From: CAIVAT01 sp964525995
GTDB lineage: Bacteria; Bacteroidota; Bacteroidia; Bacteroidales; FEN-979
Length of the DNA stretch: 64,000 nucleotides
Direction: 5' to 3'
Assembly: GCA_964525995.1 (NCBI GenBank)
Contig: CAZGIM010000001.1
Location: 62,001 to 126,000, forward strand
Shown: one piece after another, positions 17,850 to 27,800 of the stretch
Numbering within the stretch: position 1 is the first letter of the stretch
Layout: the number at the start of each line of letters is the position of its first letter
Translations under genes and position numbers: made by a program
The notes under the pieces: generated by a model
What the model was told of the DNA's origin: nothing
Seen by the model: the letters and a program-made list of their open reading frames with translations, nothing else
Databases searched by the model: none

Positions 17850-19457
17850 ATGAAACGATTGATTACACTGTTGATTTTGATCCTGCCCGTGATTAGCGTC
17901 CTGGGTCAGGGGAACGAAAATTTCAATAACTATCCGGAAACCCAGAATGCTTATCATAATGGGAATTTCATCGGCCAGGACGGTTCCACCTGGACCTATA
18001 CCCAATGCCGGGGAGATTCGGTGATCGTGGCCCCGTCGCCTACCCTTGGAAAGGGCAGGAATCCGACTTCGAGCGTTATTTCGGGAACCCTCCAAAATGG
18101 TTGCGGAACCCTTTCGTTCGATTATAAACAACCCTTTTCGACCGCAGTTAACCTGAATATCTATATTAATGGCCTTCTGGTAGGTAATTTTACATCCTCC
18201 CAGCAAGGTGTGCTCTATAATTCGGGTCCGATTGTTGTCAACACTCCCGGTGATTTTGTCCTGAAGATCAAGCAGGCCGATAGTACCTCATCCGGTCAGG
18301 TCACCATCGATAATTTTATCTGGACCTCATACAGTGGAGGGCCGGTACCGGAACCCACCAACTATCCGACCCAATTTGCATTAGCGACGGCGCCCTTCAC
18401 CATGAATCTGACCTGGACCGATGCCATCGGCGCGCAACTACCGGCTGCTTACCTGATCCTTGCAAGCAGTCAAAACAATATTGTCAATCCAGTTGACGGG
18501 ACCCCGGTAGGCGACGATCCGAATCTGGCCGATGGCCATGGCGCCCTGAATATCCTGCAGGGGGTACAGCATGCGGTTTTTGGAAACCTTCCCGCCAATA
18601 CTGCCTATTATTTTAAAATCTTCCCCTATACCAATTCCGGAGCCCTTATTGATTATAAAACCGACGGGACTGCACCTTTTGCGTTCGACACCACTCCGAA
18701 TACCGTGATCATTGACAGTATTCACTTTACCGACCGAACCTTCGGGAATTGGATATTAAAAAATATCCTGGGAGCGGAAGTCTGGAATATCGACACCAAT
18801 CACGGTGTCGGCGGAACCCCGTGTGCCAAGATGAGCGGATATGCAGGTGCTTCCAATGAAAACGAAGACTGGCTTATATCGCCGGCAATGAATTTTAATG
18901 ATTACACCAACGAGATCCTGACGTTCCAATCGGCCTATAAATATAACGGACCCGCTCTTAAAGCGATGATCTCCAACGATTATGACGGCGTCACCAATCC
19001 GAATGACTTTTCATGGACTGAACTGAATGCAACCTGGTCGGCCGGTAACTGGGTCTGGACACCCTCCGGCTCTGTCAACGTAAGCAATGTATCGGGCGAG
19101 CAGGTTTACATCGGCTTCAAATACACCTCCACCACTGTTGAATCATCGACCTGGGAGCTGGACGACATCGTGATCACCGGTGATTTGATTATCGGTATAA
19201 ACGATCACGCCGCTCGGACCAATGATTTCACACTGTCGCCGAATCCTGCCGGTAACTTCTGTAAGGTTCGTCTCAACGGGAATCAGGAAAAGGTTATCCG
19301 CCTGGTCACCGTTGTTGGCACCTCAATTTTTGAGACAATAACCAGTCAAAATGAATGTCAGATCGATCTTAGTTCCCTGCCGGCCGGAATATACTTTGTG
19401 CAGGTGACTGATACCCATATGAATTCAAGCTCTGTCAAAAAACTGATTAAGCGCTGA
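17850..19457 (+). CDS. Secreted choice-of-anchor J protein, T9SS type A sorting
   Basis: 535 residues with a signal peptide (MKRLITLLILILPVISVLGQ). An N-terminal beta-sandwich region (about 25-165, FDYKQPFSTAVNLNIYING) is followed by a fibronectin-like segment (about 165-285) and a jelly-roll choice-of-anchor-J domain (about 290-450; GNWILKNILGAEVWNID, NEDWLISPAMNF and WELDDIVITG). The C-terminus (about 455-535) is a T9SS type A sorting domain with DFTLSPNPAGNFCKV and LSSLPAGIYFVQV. Likely surface exposed or secreted. Probably one unit with the upstream cargo gene; a terminator follows at 19480. Confidence 0.87.
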   Translation: MKRLITLLILILPVISVLGQGNENFNNYPETQNAYHNGNFIGQDGSTWTYTQCRGDSVIVAPSPTLGKGRNPTSSVISGTLQNGCGTLSFDYKQPFSTAVNLNIYINGLLVGNFTSSQQGVLYNSGPIVVNTPGDFVLKIKQADSTSSGQVTIDNFIWTSYSGGPVPEPTNYPTQFALATAPFTMNLTWTDAIGAQLPAAYLILASSQNNIVNPVDGTPVGDDPNLADGHGALNILQGVQHAVFGNLPANTAYYFKIFPYTNSGALIDYKTDGTAPFAFDTTPNTVIIDSIHFTDRTFGNWILKNILGAEVWNIDTNHGVGGTPCAKMSGYAGASNENEDWLISPAMNFNDYTNEILTFQSAYKYNGPALKAMISNDYDGVTNPNDFSWTELNATWSAGNWVWTPSGSVNVSNVSGEQVYIGFKYTSTTVESSTWELDDIVITGDLIIGINDHAARTNDFTLSPNPAGNFCKVRLNGNQEKVIRLVTVVGTSIFETITSQNECQIDLSSLPAGIYFVQVTDTHMNSSSVKKLIKR

Positions 19458-19479
19458 TACCAAGCTGTAATGATTATAA

Positions 19480-19517
19480 AGAGGGAGACTCAACGTTCGG
19501 GTCCCCCTCTTTTTTTT
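19480..19517 (+). terminator. Rho-independent terminator after the T9SS cargo pair
   Basis: Stem GAGGGaGAC / GTCCCCCTC with loop around 19490-19499, followed by eight T residues. Its T-tract runs directly into the -7 box of the next gene. Confidence 0.75.
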
Positions 19518-19524
19518 ACTTTTG
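19517..19524 (+). promoter_or_regulatory. -7 promoter box of the gene at 19546
   Basis: TACTTTTG matches TAnnTTTG, 21 bases before the ATG at 19546. It rules out the upstream TTG (19522) as start, since that codon lies in the box. Confidence 0.5.
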
Positions 19525-19545
19525 TACCCGGACATTTATATTTTC

Positions 19546-21168
19546 ATGAGAACCTCCTTTTTTCGACCAACCGCCTTTCAACAGGGAATATCAGGTATTT
19601 CAAATTCATGCCAACGTTGCTTTATCCTCTTTTTTTGGTTTCTCCTTCCGGGATTTGTATTGGCCCAATCGGAAATTTTTCCACAAGGGGACCAACCCCT
19701 GAGGATAGAGTTACCGGCACAATCGACGAATGAAACATACCGGGTAATCCCGATGGGGAAGAAAGGTGTTCTTCTTTTTTACAGAAGCCAGGAATCAAAA
19801 GGGGACTCGGCGGTCAACTGGTACTTCTCCCGGTATGATACCAACCTCACCCGACAATGGGTGAAAGCCATCCCGTTAAATAATAGTATAGATTTCAAAG
19901 CGGAATCATTTTCTCATGACACTCTGGTTCTGTTGTTTGCTTTCAAAGGAAAGGTAAAAGGGAATGTCACGGTTTATTCGATCCTGCAACTGGTTGCGGA
20001 ACAGGGGCTGTTCATCCATACAGGAGGAATGATGCAAGACCACGAAGAGGTTGCAGCATTTCAGGTTCAGAACGGAAGGGCATGGATGGGGATCCATATC
20101 CAGGGAGGAGCAGGCTTTATCCGGACAATAGTTCTCAGGGATGCCAGGTCGGGGATCTTTCCCTTAGGGACCGGAACTATTCTCGATCTCCTGTGGATGA
20201 AGGCCGACAGCTCATCGCAGTCGGTCAGTGCCGTGGTAAGTCGTTCAGTTTCAAAGAAAAGCACGGAGTACTACCTGGTCAGGTACGATAATTCCGGGGC
20301 AATCAAAAAAGAGCTGTTGATCGGGACCCAGCAGGGTGAGCGACTTCTGACCCATCTTAAGGTAGCCTCAACCGGAGGAAACGATCTGGTGCTTGGTACT
20401 TACGGACATGGCGTTCCCAAAACCTCACAAAAAAAGATCATATCGGATGAATCAAGTGGATTTTTTTCAACATCCTTTACTCTTGGAGTCCAGAAAAACC
20501 TGAATTTCTTCAACTTTCTTGAATTGATCCACTCAGGATCGCTTATTGGAGAGCAGGATCTTGACAATCTTAAAAGAAAGGCATCAAAAAAGAATAAGTC
20601 AATCAGTGAATTTGCCCTTGATTATTCGGTATATCTCCATGATATTGAACAGATCGACGATGAATATTTACTCTTGGCAGAGATATTCACCCCCCAATTC
20701 AGAACCGAAAGCTTTACCGATTTTGATTATTACGGGCGGCCTTACACCAATACCTATTCGGTTTTTGAAGGTTACCGGTTTTTCAATGCCGTTTTAGCCT
20801 CCTTTAATCAGGAGGGAAAGTTGCTGTGGGACAATACGATAGAAATCAGGAATATCGTCACTACTGAGCTTAAGCCCAAAGTATTCCTTTTTCCAACAGG
20901 CGGCGACTTGATTTTGGGTTATCAGAGTGACGGGAAGATCGGTTCAAAGATCATCAGAAAAGATAAAGTCGTTGAACCTGTTGATTATTCGACTCTGGAG
21001 CTTCAGGATCCGGATGACAAGCTGCTTTCAGAAACAAAAGGGAGAACGGTGCCGTGGTACGACCATTATTTTATCAGTTCAGGTTATCAGGAGATTAAGA
21101 ATATAACCCGGCAGCAGGACAACAAGCGGTTGGTTTTTTATTTTAGTAAAGTCAGGTTCGAACGGTGA
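19546..21168 (+). CDS. Exported protein of unknown function
   Basis: 540 residues from ATG 19546. A long N-region (MRTSFFRPTAFQQ...) leads to a hydrophobic stretch CFILFFWFLLPGFVLAQ, a plausible signal peptide. The mature part is strand-rich (repeated short beta segments such as YYLVRYDNSGAIKKELLIG, LLWDNTIEIRNI), suggesting a beta-propeller-like fold. There is no T9SS sorting domain and no lipobox, so a periplasmic location is likely. I do not recognise a family. It has its own promoter and converges on a small lipoprotein gene with 4 bases between the stops. Confidence 0.7.
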   Translation: MRTSFFRPTAFQQGISGISNSCQRCFILFFWFLLPGFVLAQSEIFPQGDQPLRIELPAQSTNETYRVIPMGKKGVLLFYRSQESKGDSAVNWYFSRYDTNLTRQWVKAIPLNNSIDFKAESFSHDTLVLLFAFKGKVKGNVTVYSILQLVAEQGLFIHTGGMMQDHEEVAAFQVQNGRAWMGIHIQGGAGFIRTIVLRDARSGIFPLGTGTILDLLWMKADSSSQSVSAVVSRSVSKKSTEYYLVRYDNSGAIKKELLIGTQQGERLLTHLKVASTGGNDLVLGTYGHGVPKTSQKKIISDESSGFFSTSFTLGVQKNLNFFNFLELIHSGSLIGEQDLDNLKRKASKKNKSISEFALDYSVYLHDIEQIDDEYLLLAEIFTPQFRTESFTDFDYYGRPYTNTYSVFEGYRFFNAVLASFNQEGKLLWDNTIEIRNIVTTELKPKVFLFPTGGDLILGYQSDGKIGSKIIRKDKVVEPVDYSTLELQDPDDKLLSETKGRTVPWYDHYFISSGYQEIKNITRQQDNKRLVFYFSKVRFER

Positions 21169-21172
21169 GGAT

Positions 21173-21487
21173 TTATGGTTTCGTAATAACCATCAATCTA
21201 TTATCACAGGGAAGGATCATCAAGGTACAATCCTTATGATAGTTTGGACCATCGATCGTGAGGGTATACGGTTGGTTGCCCGTAAGTGAAAAGGGACGGG
21301 TGTAATCTTTTTCGAGTGTGACCGTGTTGTGGGTTTGCACAATTTTCACTGAAATTGCTGAATCGAGTTTGTTCTCAATATTGATGGTACCCTTACCGTC
21401 GCAAGGATCCTCGGTTGTACTTTTACTACAGCCGATGATCAGGATCATAGAGAGGAGGGACAGCAGGATGACGATGGGCTTTTTCAT
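21173..21487 (-). CDS. Small lipoprotein of unknown function
   Basis: 104 residues from the Met at 21487 (an ATG at 21508 would add 7). Lipobox LSMILIIGCSK with the Cys at about residue 20. The rest is a short beta domain with three further Cys (DPCDGKG, HKDCTLMILPCDN), which could form disulfides. No family recognised. It is convergent with the exported protein gene and divergent from the giant PKD gene. Confidence 0.65.
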   Translation of the reverse strand: MKKPIVILLSLLSMILIIGCSKSTTEDPCDGKGTINIENKLDSAISVKIVQTHNTVTLEKDYTRPFSLTGNQPYTLTIDGPNYHKDCTLMILPCDNRLMVITKP

Positions 21488-21517
21488 GTATAAATAATTT
21501 GATTTCATTTGTCACAA

Positions 21518-21578
21518 GGAATATCCATGACGATTGTTTTCATTTACGGTTTGTGCCGGTAACATCATGGATATTTCC
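21518..21578. repeat. Inverted repeat, 13-bp arms with one bulge
   Basis: GGAATATCCATGA (21518-21530) pairs with TCATGGATATTTCC (21565-21578), one extra T in the second arm, around a 34-base loop. No T-run follows on either strand, so not an ordinary terminator; could be an operator or RNA structure. Confidence 0.6.
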
Positions 21579-21722
21579 TAAGATCGGATTGATAATTGCA
21601 AAAGTAAAAGGTTTCCGTTAATAATAAAACTTTTCATCGATTAATTATGATGACAAAATTTCAGTTGGGAGGGTTGCCTGGTTTGTTGATAATGATTAAT
21701 ATTTTATTAAATTTGTAGGTTT

Positions 21723-21730
21723 TACATTTG
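21723..21730 (+). promoter_or_regulatory. -7 promoter box of the giant PKD gene
   Basis: TACATTTG matches TAnnTTTG. No good -33 element at normal spacing. A leader of about 105 bases would precede ATG 21844. Confidence 0.35.
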
Positions 21731-21843
21731 TAAGAAAGATTTCTCGCAGGATTTTACCCTATCAGGCAACTATTTGGATGAAACTTTTGTCGTTCATAAC
21801 AGTATAATCAAACACATTGTTCACGTCAACAAATACCATTACT

Positions 21844-24800
21844 ATGTTCCAACGATTCCTTCGCTACTTTTTACTGTTCAGTTTGCTGTTGGCAGCATCT
21901 CCCAGGATTTTAGCTCAATGTCCTGATACCCAGCCAAGAATTACAGGCCCAGGTGTTGTGGGCGCCAATGCGTCAAATCCTGTGGTTTACACCACACCAA
22001 ACGTGACAGGACACACCTATTCATGGGTTGTTAAGCAATTGCCTGGAAATACCATAATCAGCACGTCGAGCACGAATGTACTGAGCCAGATATGGTCAAA
22101 CCCGGGTAATTATGTTATTGAACTGACAGAAGGGATCTCGGGGAATACCTGTACCGTCGTGGCGGCAACACCATTAAACGTGACGGTTCGTCCGATGCTT
22201 GCAGCCTATTTTTATTACGAATTCGACGTGGCTCACGGATGTTTTTACAATGTGGTTGATTTTACGGGAACCGGTGATGGACAGTATCCTCCCGTGGATC
22301 CTTCCATAACCTATGAATGGAAATGGCGGCAGTACAATTCAGGAAATCCCTGGACACCCGCTGGTACAAACCGGAATACTCAAATAACCTTTCCGACTCA
22401 ATCGGGAATTACCTATGAAGTACTTTACACGGTTAGCAAAGTAATCGGTTCAACCACCTGGACCGATGAAATTACCGATTATGTTTATGTTGATCCCGAC
22501 AAATACAAACCAGTTCCATCATTAGCCACCCCGACAACTCCGAACTGTACATATGGCGATTTCTTTTTTGATGCCAGTGCCAGTATCGCAACACTGATGC
22601 CTACAACAGAGACCTTCAGGTATGTTGACTGGGATTTTGGCGATGGCAACACGGCGCATTTTGAAAAATCGGGGAGTGTCCCTCCGCAGATGACCACTTC
22701 ACATTCCTACCCGACTTCGCCCGGTACCTCTTATACTGTCACTTTGCGGCTTGAAAACACCATCGGTTGCGTGGCAACCACCTCCATTAATATTACCGTG
22801 CCGAATTCTGTTCCGGTTGCGCTTTTTTCAAATGATGCAGGATGTGTTGGTGAACCGACAATTTTTCACGACCTTTCAACCTCTGCCGTCGAAGGGGGCG
22901 CCATCGTAAAATGGGAGTGGATCTGGGGAGATAACACTACCACCATCTATGACCTGAATGCGGTGCCTCCCACACCTCCGCCGGCGCAAATTGTGCATCT
23001 GTATGCCGAGGCCGGTTCCAAGCATGTCACTTTACAGGTGACCAATGCAAATGGTTGCGTGTCAACCATCTTCGGATTATATGTGAATGTAATTCCTTCA
23101 CCCCTGGCCAACTTCAACTACGGACCCACCTGCGTCGATATCCCCATTACCTTTTATGATGTCAGCCTACAAAATGGTGGCAGCGCTATCGTTACAAGAA
23201 TCTGGGACTTTGGCGAAGGAGCTCCTTCTTCAAGCCCTTCACACACCTACGCTACACCCGGCTTAAAAACAGTTACACTGACAGTTACCAATGAAAACGG
23301 ATGTTCCGATGTCAAGGTAGATAATACCATTTACGTTCATCCGCTGCCTGAATTCTCACCGGATCCTGCTATCGGATTCACCTGGGCCAATACTACTTTG
23401 CCACTTGAAATTCAATTCACCGATAATACCTTACCTGCGCAGGTAGGTAATAACCTTGTGTGGGATTTTGGAGACGGCAAATCCGGATTTGGTAAGAATC
23501 CGGTACACATGTATACCAGCCCTGGAAGTTACAATGTGGAAATGACTTGTACCAGTACCGACGGGTGTTACAGAACTTATACCGACATGATCTCCTTTAC
23601 ACCGCCTGTGCCTACCTTCCATCCGATTCCCTATGATGCCTGCCTTGACAAGGAAGTCAGATTTGTTCCGGATCCCGTTATGGGAACCATTGTATCAGAG
23701 GAATGGCAGTATCAGGATGAAGGATATCCACCCGATCCTTCCCTTACAGCGCCTTATACCGTTAAACATACTTTTGTCCCGCCTGTTCCGATGCCGGCAG
23801 TGGATACCCACTCGTTTAAAAGCTACGGTACAAAGGCTGTAAGGCATGTGATCACCCTTGCCGGAACTCCTAATGTGGTAGTTGATTATATCGATTACGT
23901 TACCATCTATGATACGGCAATTGCCAACTTTACCTGGAATAATATTAACCAGCTTCCTGTTGGAGGACCACCATTACCCGGCTGTAAAGGTCAGGAAGTA
24001 TTTTTCTTTGACCAGAGCACACCACCGATCGGGAGCTCCAACGCACAGATCATTGCCTGGAAATGGGAATTTGATGATCCGGCATCGAGTCTGAACAATG
24101 TGGCCTATACCAAGAATTGCAGCCATATTTTCGTGGATCCCATCCGGACTTCCTTCAATGTGAAGCTTACCGTGACAAGCAGCGATAACAACTGTGAATC
24201 CATTATTATTAAAGTTATCAGCATCAAAGCCTTACCACCGGTCAACTTCATTGTAAACAGTAATCCCAATGCAAATGTGGGTTGCCTCTCCACTACAGCG
24301 CTTCCTGTACTGACTTACTTTGATTATGATCCGGCCATCATTCCCGATCCGTTACAAGTCTCAAACTGGTACTGGGATTATGGTGACAACACCTCGCAAA
24401 GCGGACCATACCTAAGCAGTGTATCGCACGCCTATCTTACCCCGGGTTGGAAAACCGTGCTTTTGATCATAACCGACCTTGATGGATGCCGGAATACGGT
24501 TTCAAAACAGGTGTATATCAATCCCTTGCCGTTACCCGACTTCTCATTTACCACCAATACCTGTGAAGGACAACCGGTTATGTTCACTGATCTGTCACTA
24601 CCGGGCGGTGGACTGTTAAATGATTACATTGTTCAGTGGGAATGGTTCTGGGGCGATGGAAGCATACCCGATCCGCAGGTTGTCACAAACAGCGGTACCG
24701 TCTTTCATACATTTCCTGTGATCGCCGGTCAATATACCTGGTCGGTCAGATTGCGGGTGACCACCAACTATGGTTGCGTGAATGAAATCACCAAGGAGGT

Positions 24801-27800
24801 TACGCTGAAGCCGACACCGGTTGCATTCTTTGAAGTCGAGCCATTATCACCGCAATGCACGACTCCCCAGTCGATCCAGTTTGTGGATAAGACGGTGCCG
24901 ACCACCGCAACGGGAGCAGTCACATCCTGGGCATGGACCTTTGGCGACAGTGGAACTTCGACGCTTCAAAATCCTTCTCATGTTTACCAGCTTGCTGGTT
25001 CTTACACGGTTTCACTTACTGTTACAACAACCAATGGCTGTTTCAACACGTATGGAACTTCGATAACCGTGAATCAACTTCCCGTTGCAGATTTTCATGT
25101 TGCAACCGCCTCCAATACCTGTGAACAGGGCCCGATCCAGTTTATCGACGATTCACAAGCCAATGCTGCCGCTATCAATTCCTATCTGTGGAGCTTCGGC
25201 GATGGAGGCACCTCCATTCAACCCTCACCACAGCATACCTATTCTACGTATGGTATATACCAGGTTACACTTTCCGTTACCAATTCGAACGGATGTATTC
25301 ATTCGGTCACAAAACCGGTTACTGTCAATCCCAAACCTATCGCTGAATTTACCTTTACCGCGAGCAGTTGCTTAGGAAGCCCGGTTTCATTTATCAATAA
25401 ATCCTTCATAATATCCGGTTACTCAGGGATTATAAATCAGTGGGTATGGGATTTTGGCGACGGCACCCTTCCCATTACCATTAATTATCCATACTCGCCT
25501 GATGTTACACATACTTTTGCCGGTAATGTCACCTCACATACTGTTCGCCTTACGGTGACGACAACCAATGGTTGTACTGCCTATAAAGAACATATTGTTA
25601 ACAGTATTCCGGCGCCGGTTTCCAATTTCAGCTATTCCAATACCCTCTGTATCGGACAAACGGTTCAGTTCAATGATGAATCGTCGACAAACGGCGGAGG
25701 TGGTTTACAAACCTGGAACTGGGATTTCGGAGATCCGCTCTCGGGCAGCAATACCTCTACCCTGGAAAATCCTTTTCATATTTTCAGTGGTACCGGTCCG
25801 TTTGTAGTCAGCCTTCGCGTTACCAGCACGAACGGCTGTTATAAAGATACTTCCAAAACAGTTACTATTAACCAGTTACCAGTCGCCGATTTTGGGACCT
25901 CGACCGTTACAACTAATTGCGAAGGCAGCGCCATTCAATTTGTTGATCAATCCATTGCCAATGCACTCGGCATTTCATCCTATTCATGGAATTTTGGCGA
26001 CAGTGGCACCTCAAACCAGCAATCACCCCAACATACATTCGCGACTTACGGGATCTTCAACGTTACTCTGACCATCATGAACTCCAACGGATGTATTCAC
26101 TCGGTTACCAAACCGGTGACCATTAATCCGAAGCCCATCGCACAGTTTACCTTTTCACCTTCCAGTTGTGTCGGATCGCCTGTTAGCTTTACAAACCAGT
26201 CGACTGTTCCGAACGGATACTCTGCTTTAATCAACACCTGGGTATGGGATTTTGATGACGGAACACTTCCGGTTGTCATCAATTTACCTGCCAACCCCAA
26301 TGTTGTTCATACCTTTGCCGGTTCAGCCACCATTCACAATGTAAAACTCACGGTTACCACCACGTCGGGTTGTACCTCTTTCGTTATCAAAACGGTAACA
26401 AGTGTTTCAAAACCTGATGCCTATTTCTCCTGGAGCGGTTCTGCATGCGAGCAACAGCCTGTTCAGTTCACCGATCAGTCACAAACCAATGGAGGAGGCG
26501 CTATCCAGGTTTGGAACTGGGATTTCGGCGATCCTGCTTCAGGAAATAATAACTTAGCGACCATCCAGCATCCGACGCATAATTTCTCACATCCATCGCC
26601 TCCCGATTTCAGTGTTACCTTAGTAGTGGTCAACGGAAACGGATGCCGTGATACCTTGGTTCAATCATTGAGTGTTAATTCAAGGCCCATTGCCGATTTC
26701 ATTACCGACACCGTTTGCCTGGGTTCGCTGACCTCCTTTACCGACCAATCTACCGCCACACCCGGTCCGATTGTTAGTCGTTTGTGGGAATTCGGCGACG
26801 GACAATCCTCTCCAACCAATAATCCGACCCATCTGTATGGCACTCCGGGAACCTTCCTGGCAAAATTGACCGTGACGACTTCAGAAGGGTGCACTAAGGA
26901 TACCACGAAGTCGGTATTGGTTTTAGGAAAACCGGTTGCCAACTTTACTTATTCCTCACCCAATTGCGCTCAGGATTCGGTCCAATTCTCGGATATTTCC
27001 TCCACACCTCACGGATCGATAAAAAGATGGCATTGGGATTTTGGTGATGGTTCACAACCCGTTACTATTAATTTCCCGGTGAATCCCAATGTGAAACATA
27101 CATTCGCAGCGGGTGGAAATTATCTGGTCACACTGACCATAACCACCAGCGATTCCTGCACGGCTCAGAAACAAAGCCAGGTGCAGATCGGCTTCAGGCC
27201 GCTTGCGAATTTCATTGCGGGCACCAATTCATGCGCCAAGACAGCGGTTCAATTCACCGACCAGTCGCAAATCAACGGTGGACCGGCCCTAACAATCTGG
27301 AGCTGGAACTTTGATGATCCTGCCTCCGGAATCAACAATACATCCAATACGCAACACCCGATGCACGAATTTACCGCAGGTGGAACCTATAATGTATTCC
27401 TACAGGTCACCAATGCCAACGGCTGTATCGACAGCATCCGTAAACCTGTTTCGGTAAATCCGGTACCGGTAGCCATTTTTACGGCCGATACCGCCTGCGT
27501 AAGTAGTCCGACACAGTTTAGCGACGCTTCCACAACACCATCGGGGACTATTTCAGCCTGGTTATGGAATTTCGGAGATCCTTCAAGCGGGTCCAATAAT
27601 TTCTCAACCCTGCAGAACCCGACCCATACCTATCTCACAGCAGGAACCTATGCAGTGACCTTGCGGGCGACCAACTCACATGGGTGCTTCAAAGACACGG
27701 TAGTACAGGTGGTTGCCTATCCGAAGCCGACGGCCATGTTCCAGTACGAGGCTGCATGTATCAATGACTCAACCCAGTTTACCGATTTTTCGATTGCACC

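Larger units (their letters stand above)
21488..21843. other. Intergenic region before the giant PKD gene
   Basis: No coding frame. It holds a long imperfect inverted repeat (21518-21578) and a TACATTTG promoter box (21723-21730); the rest is A/T-rich. Confidence 0.6.
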
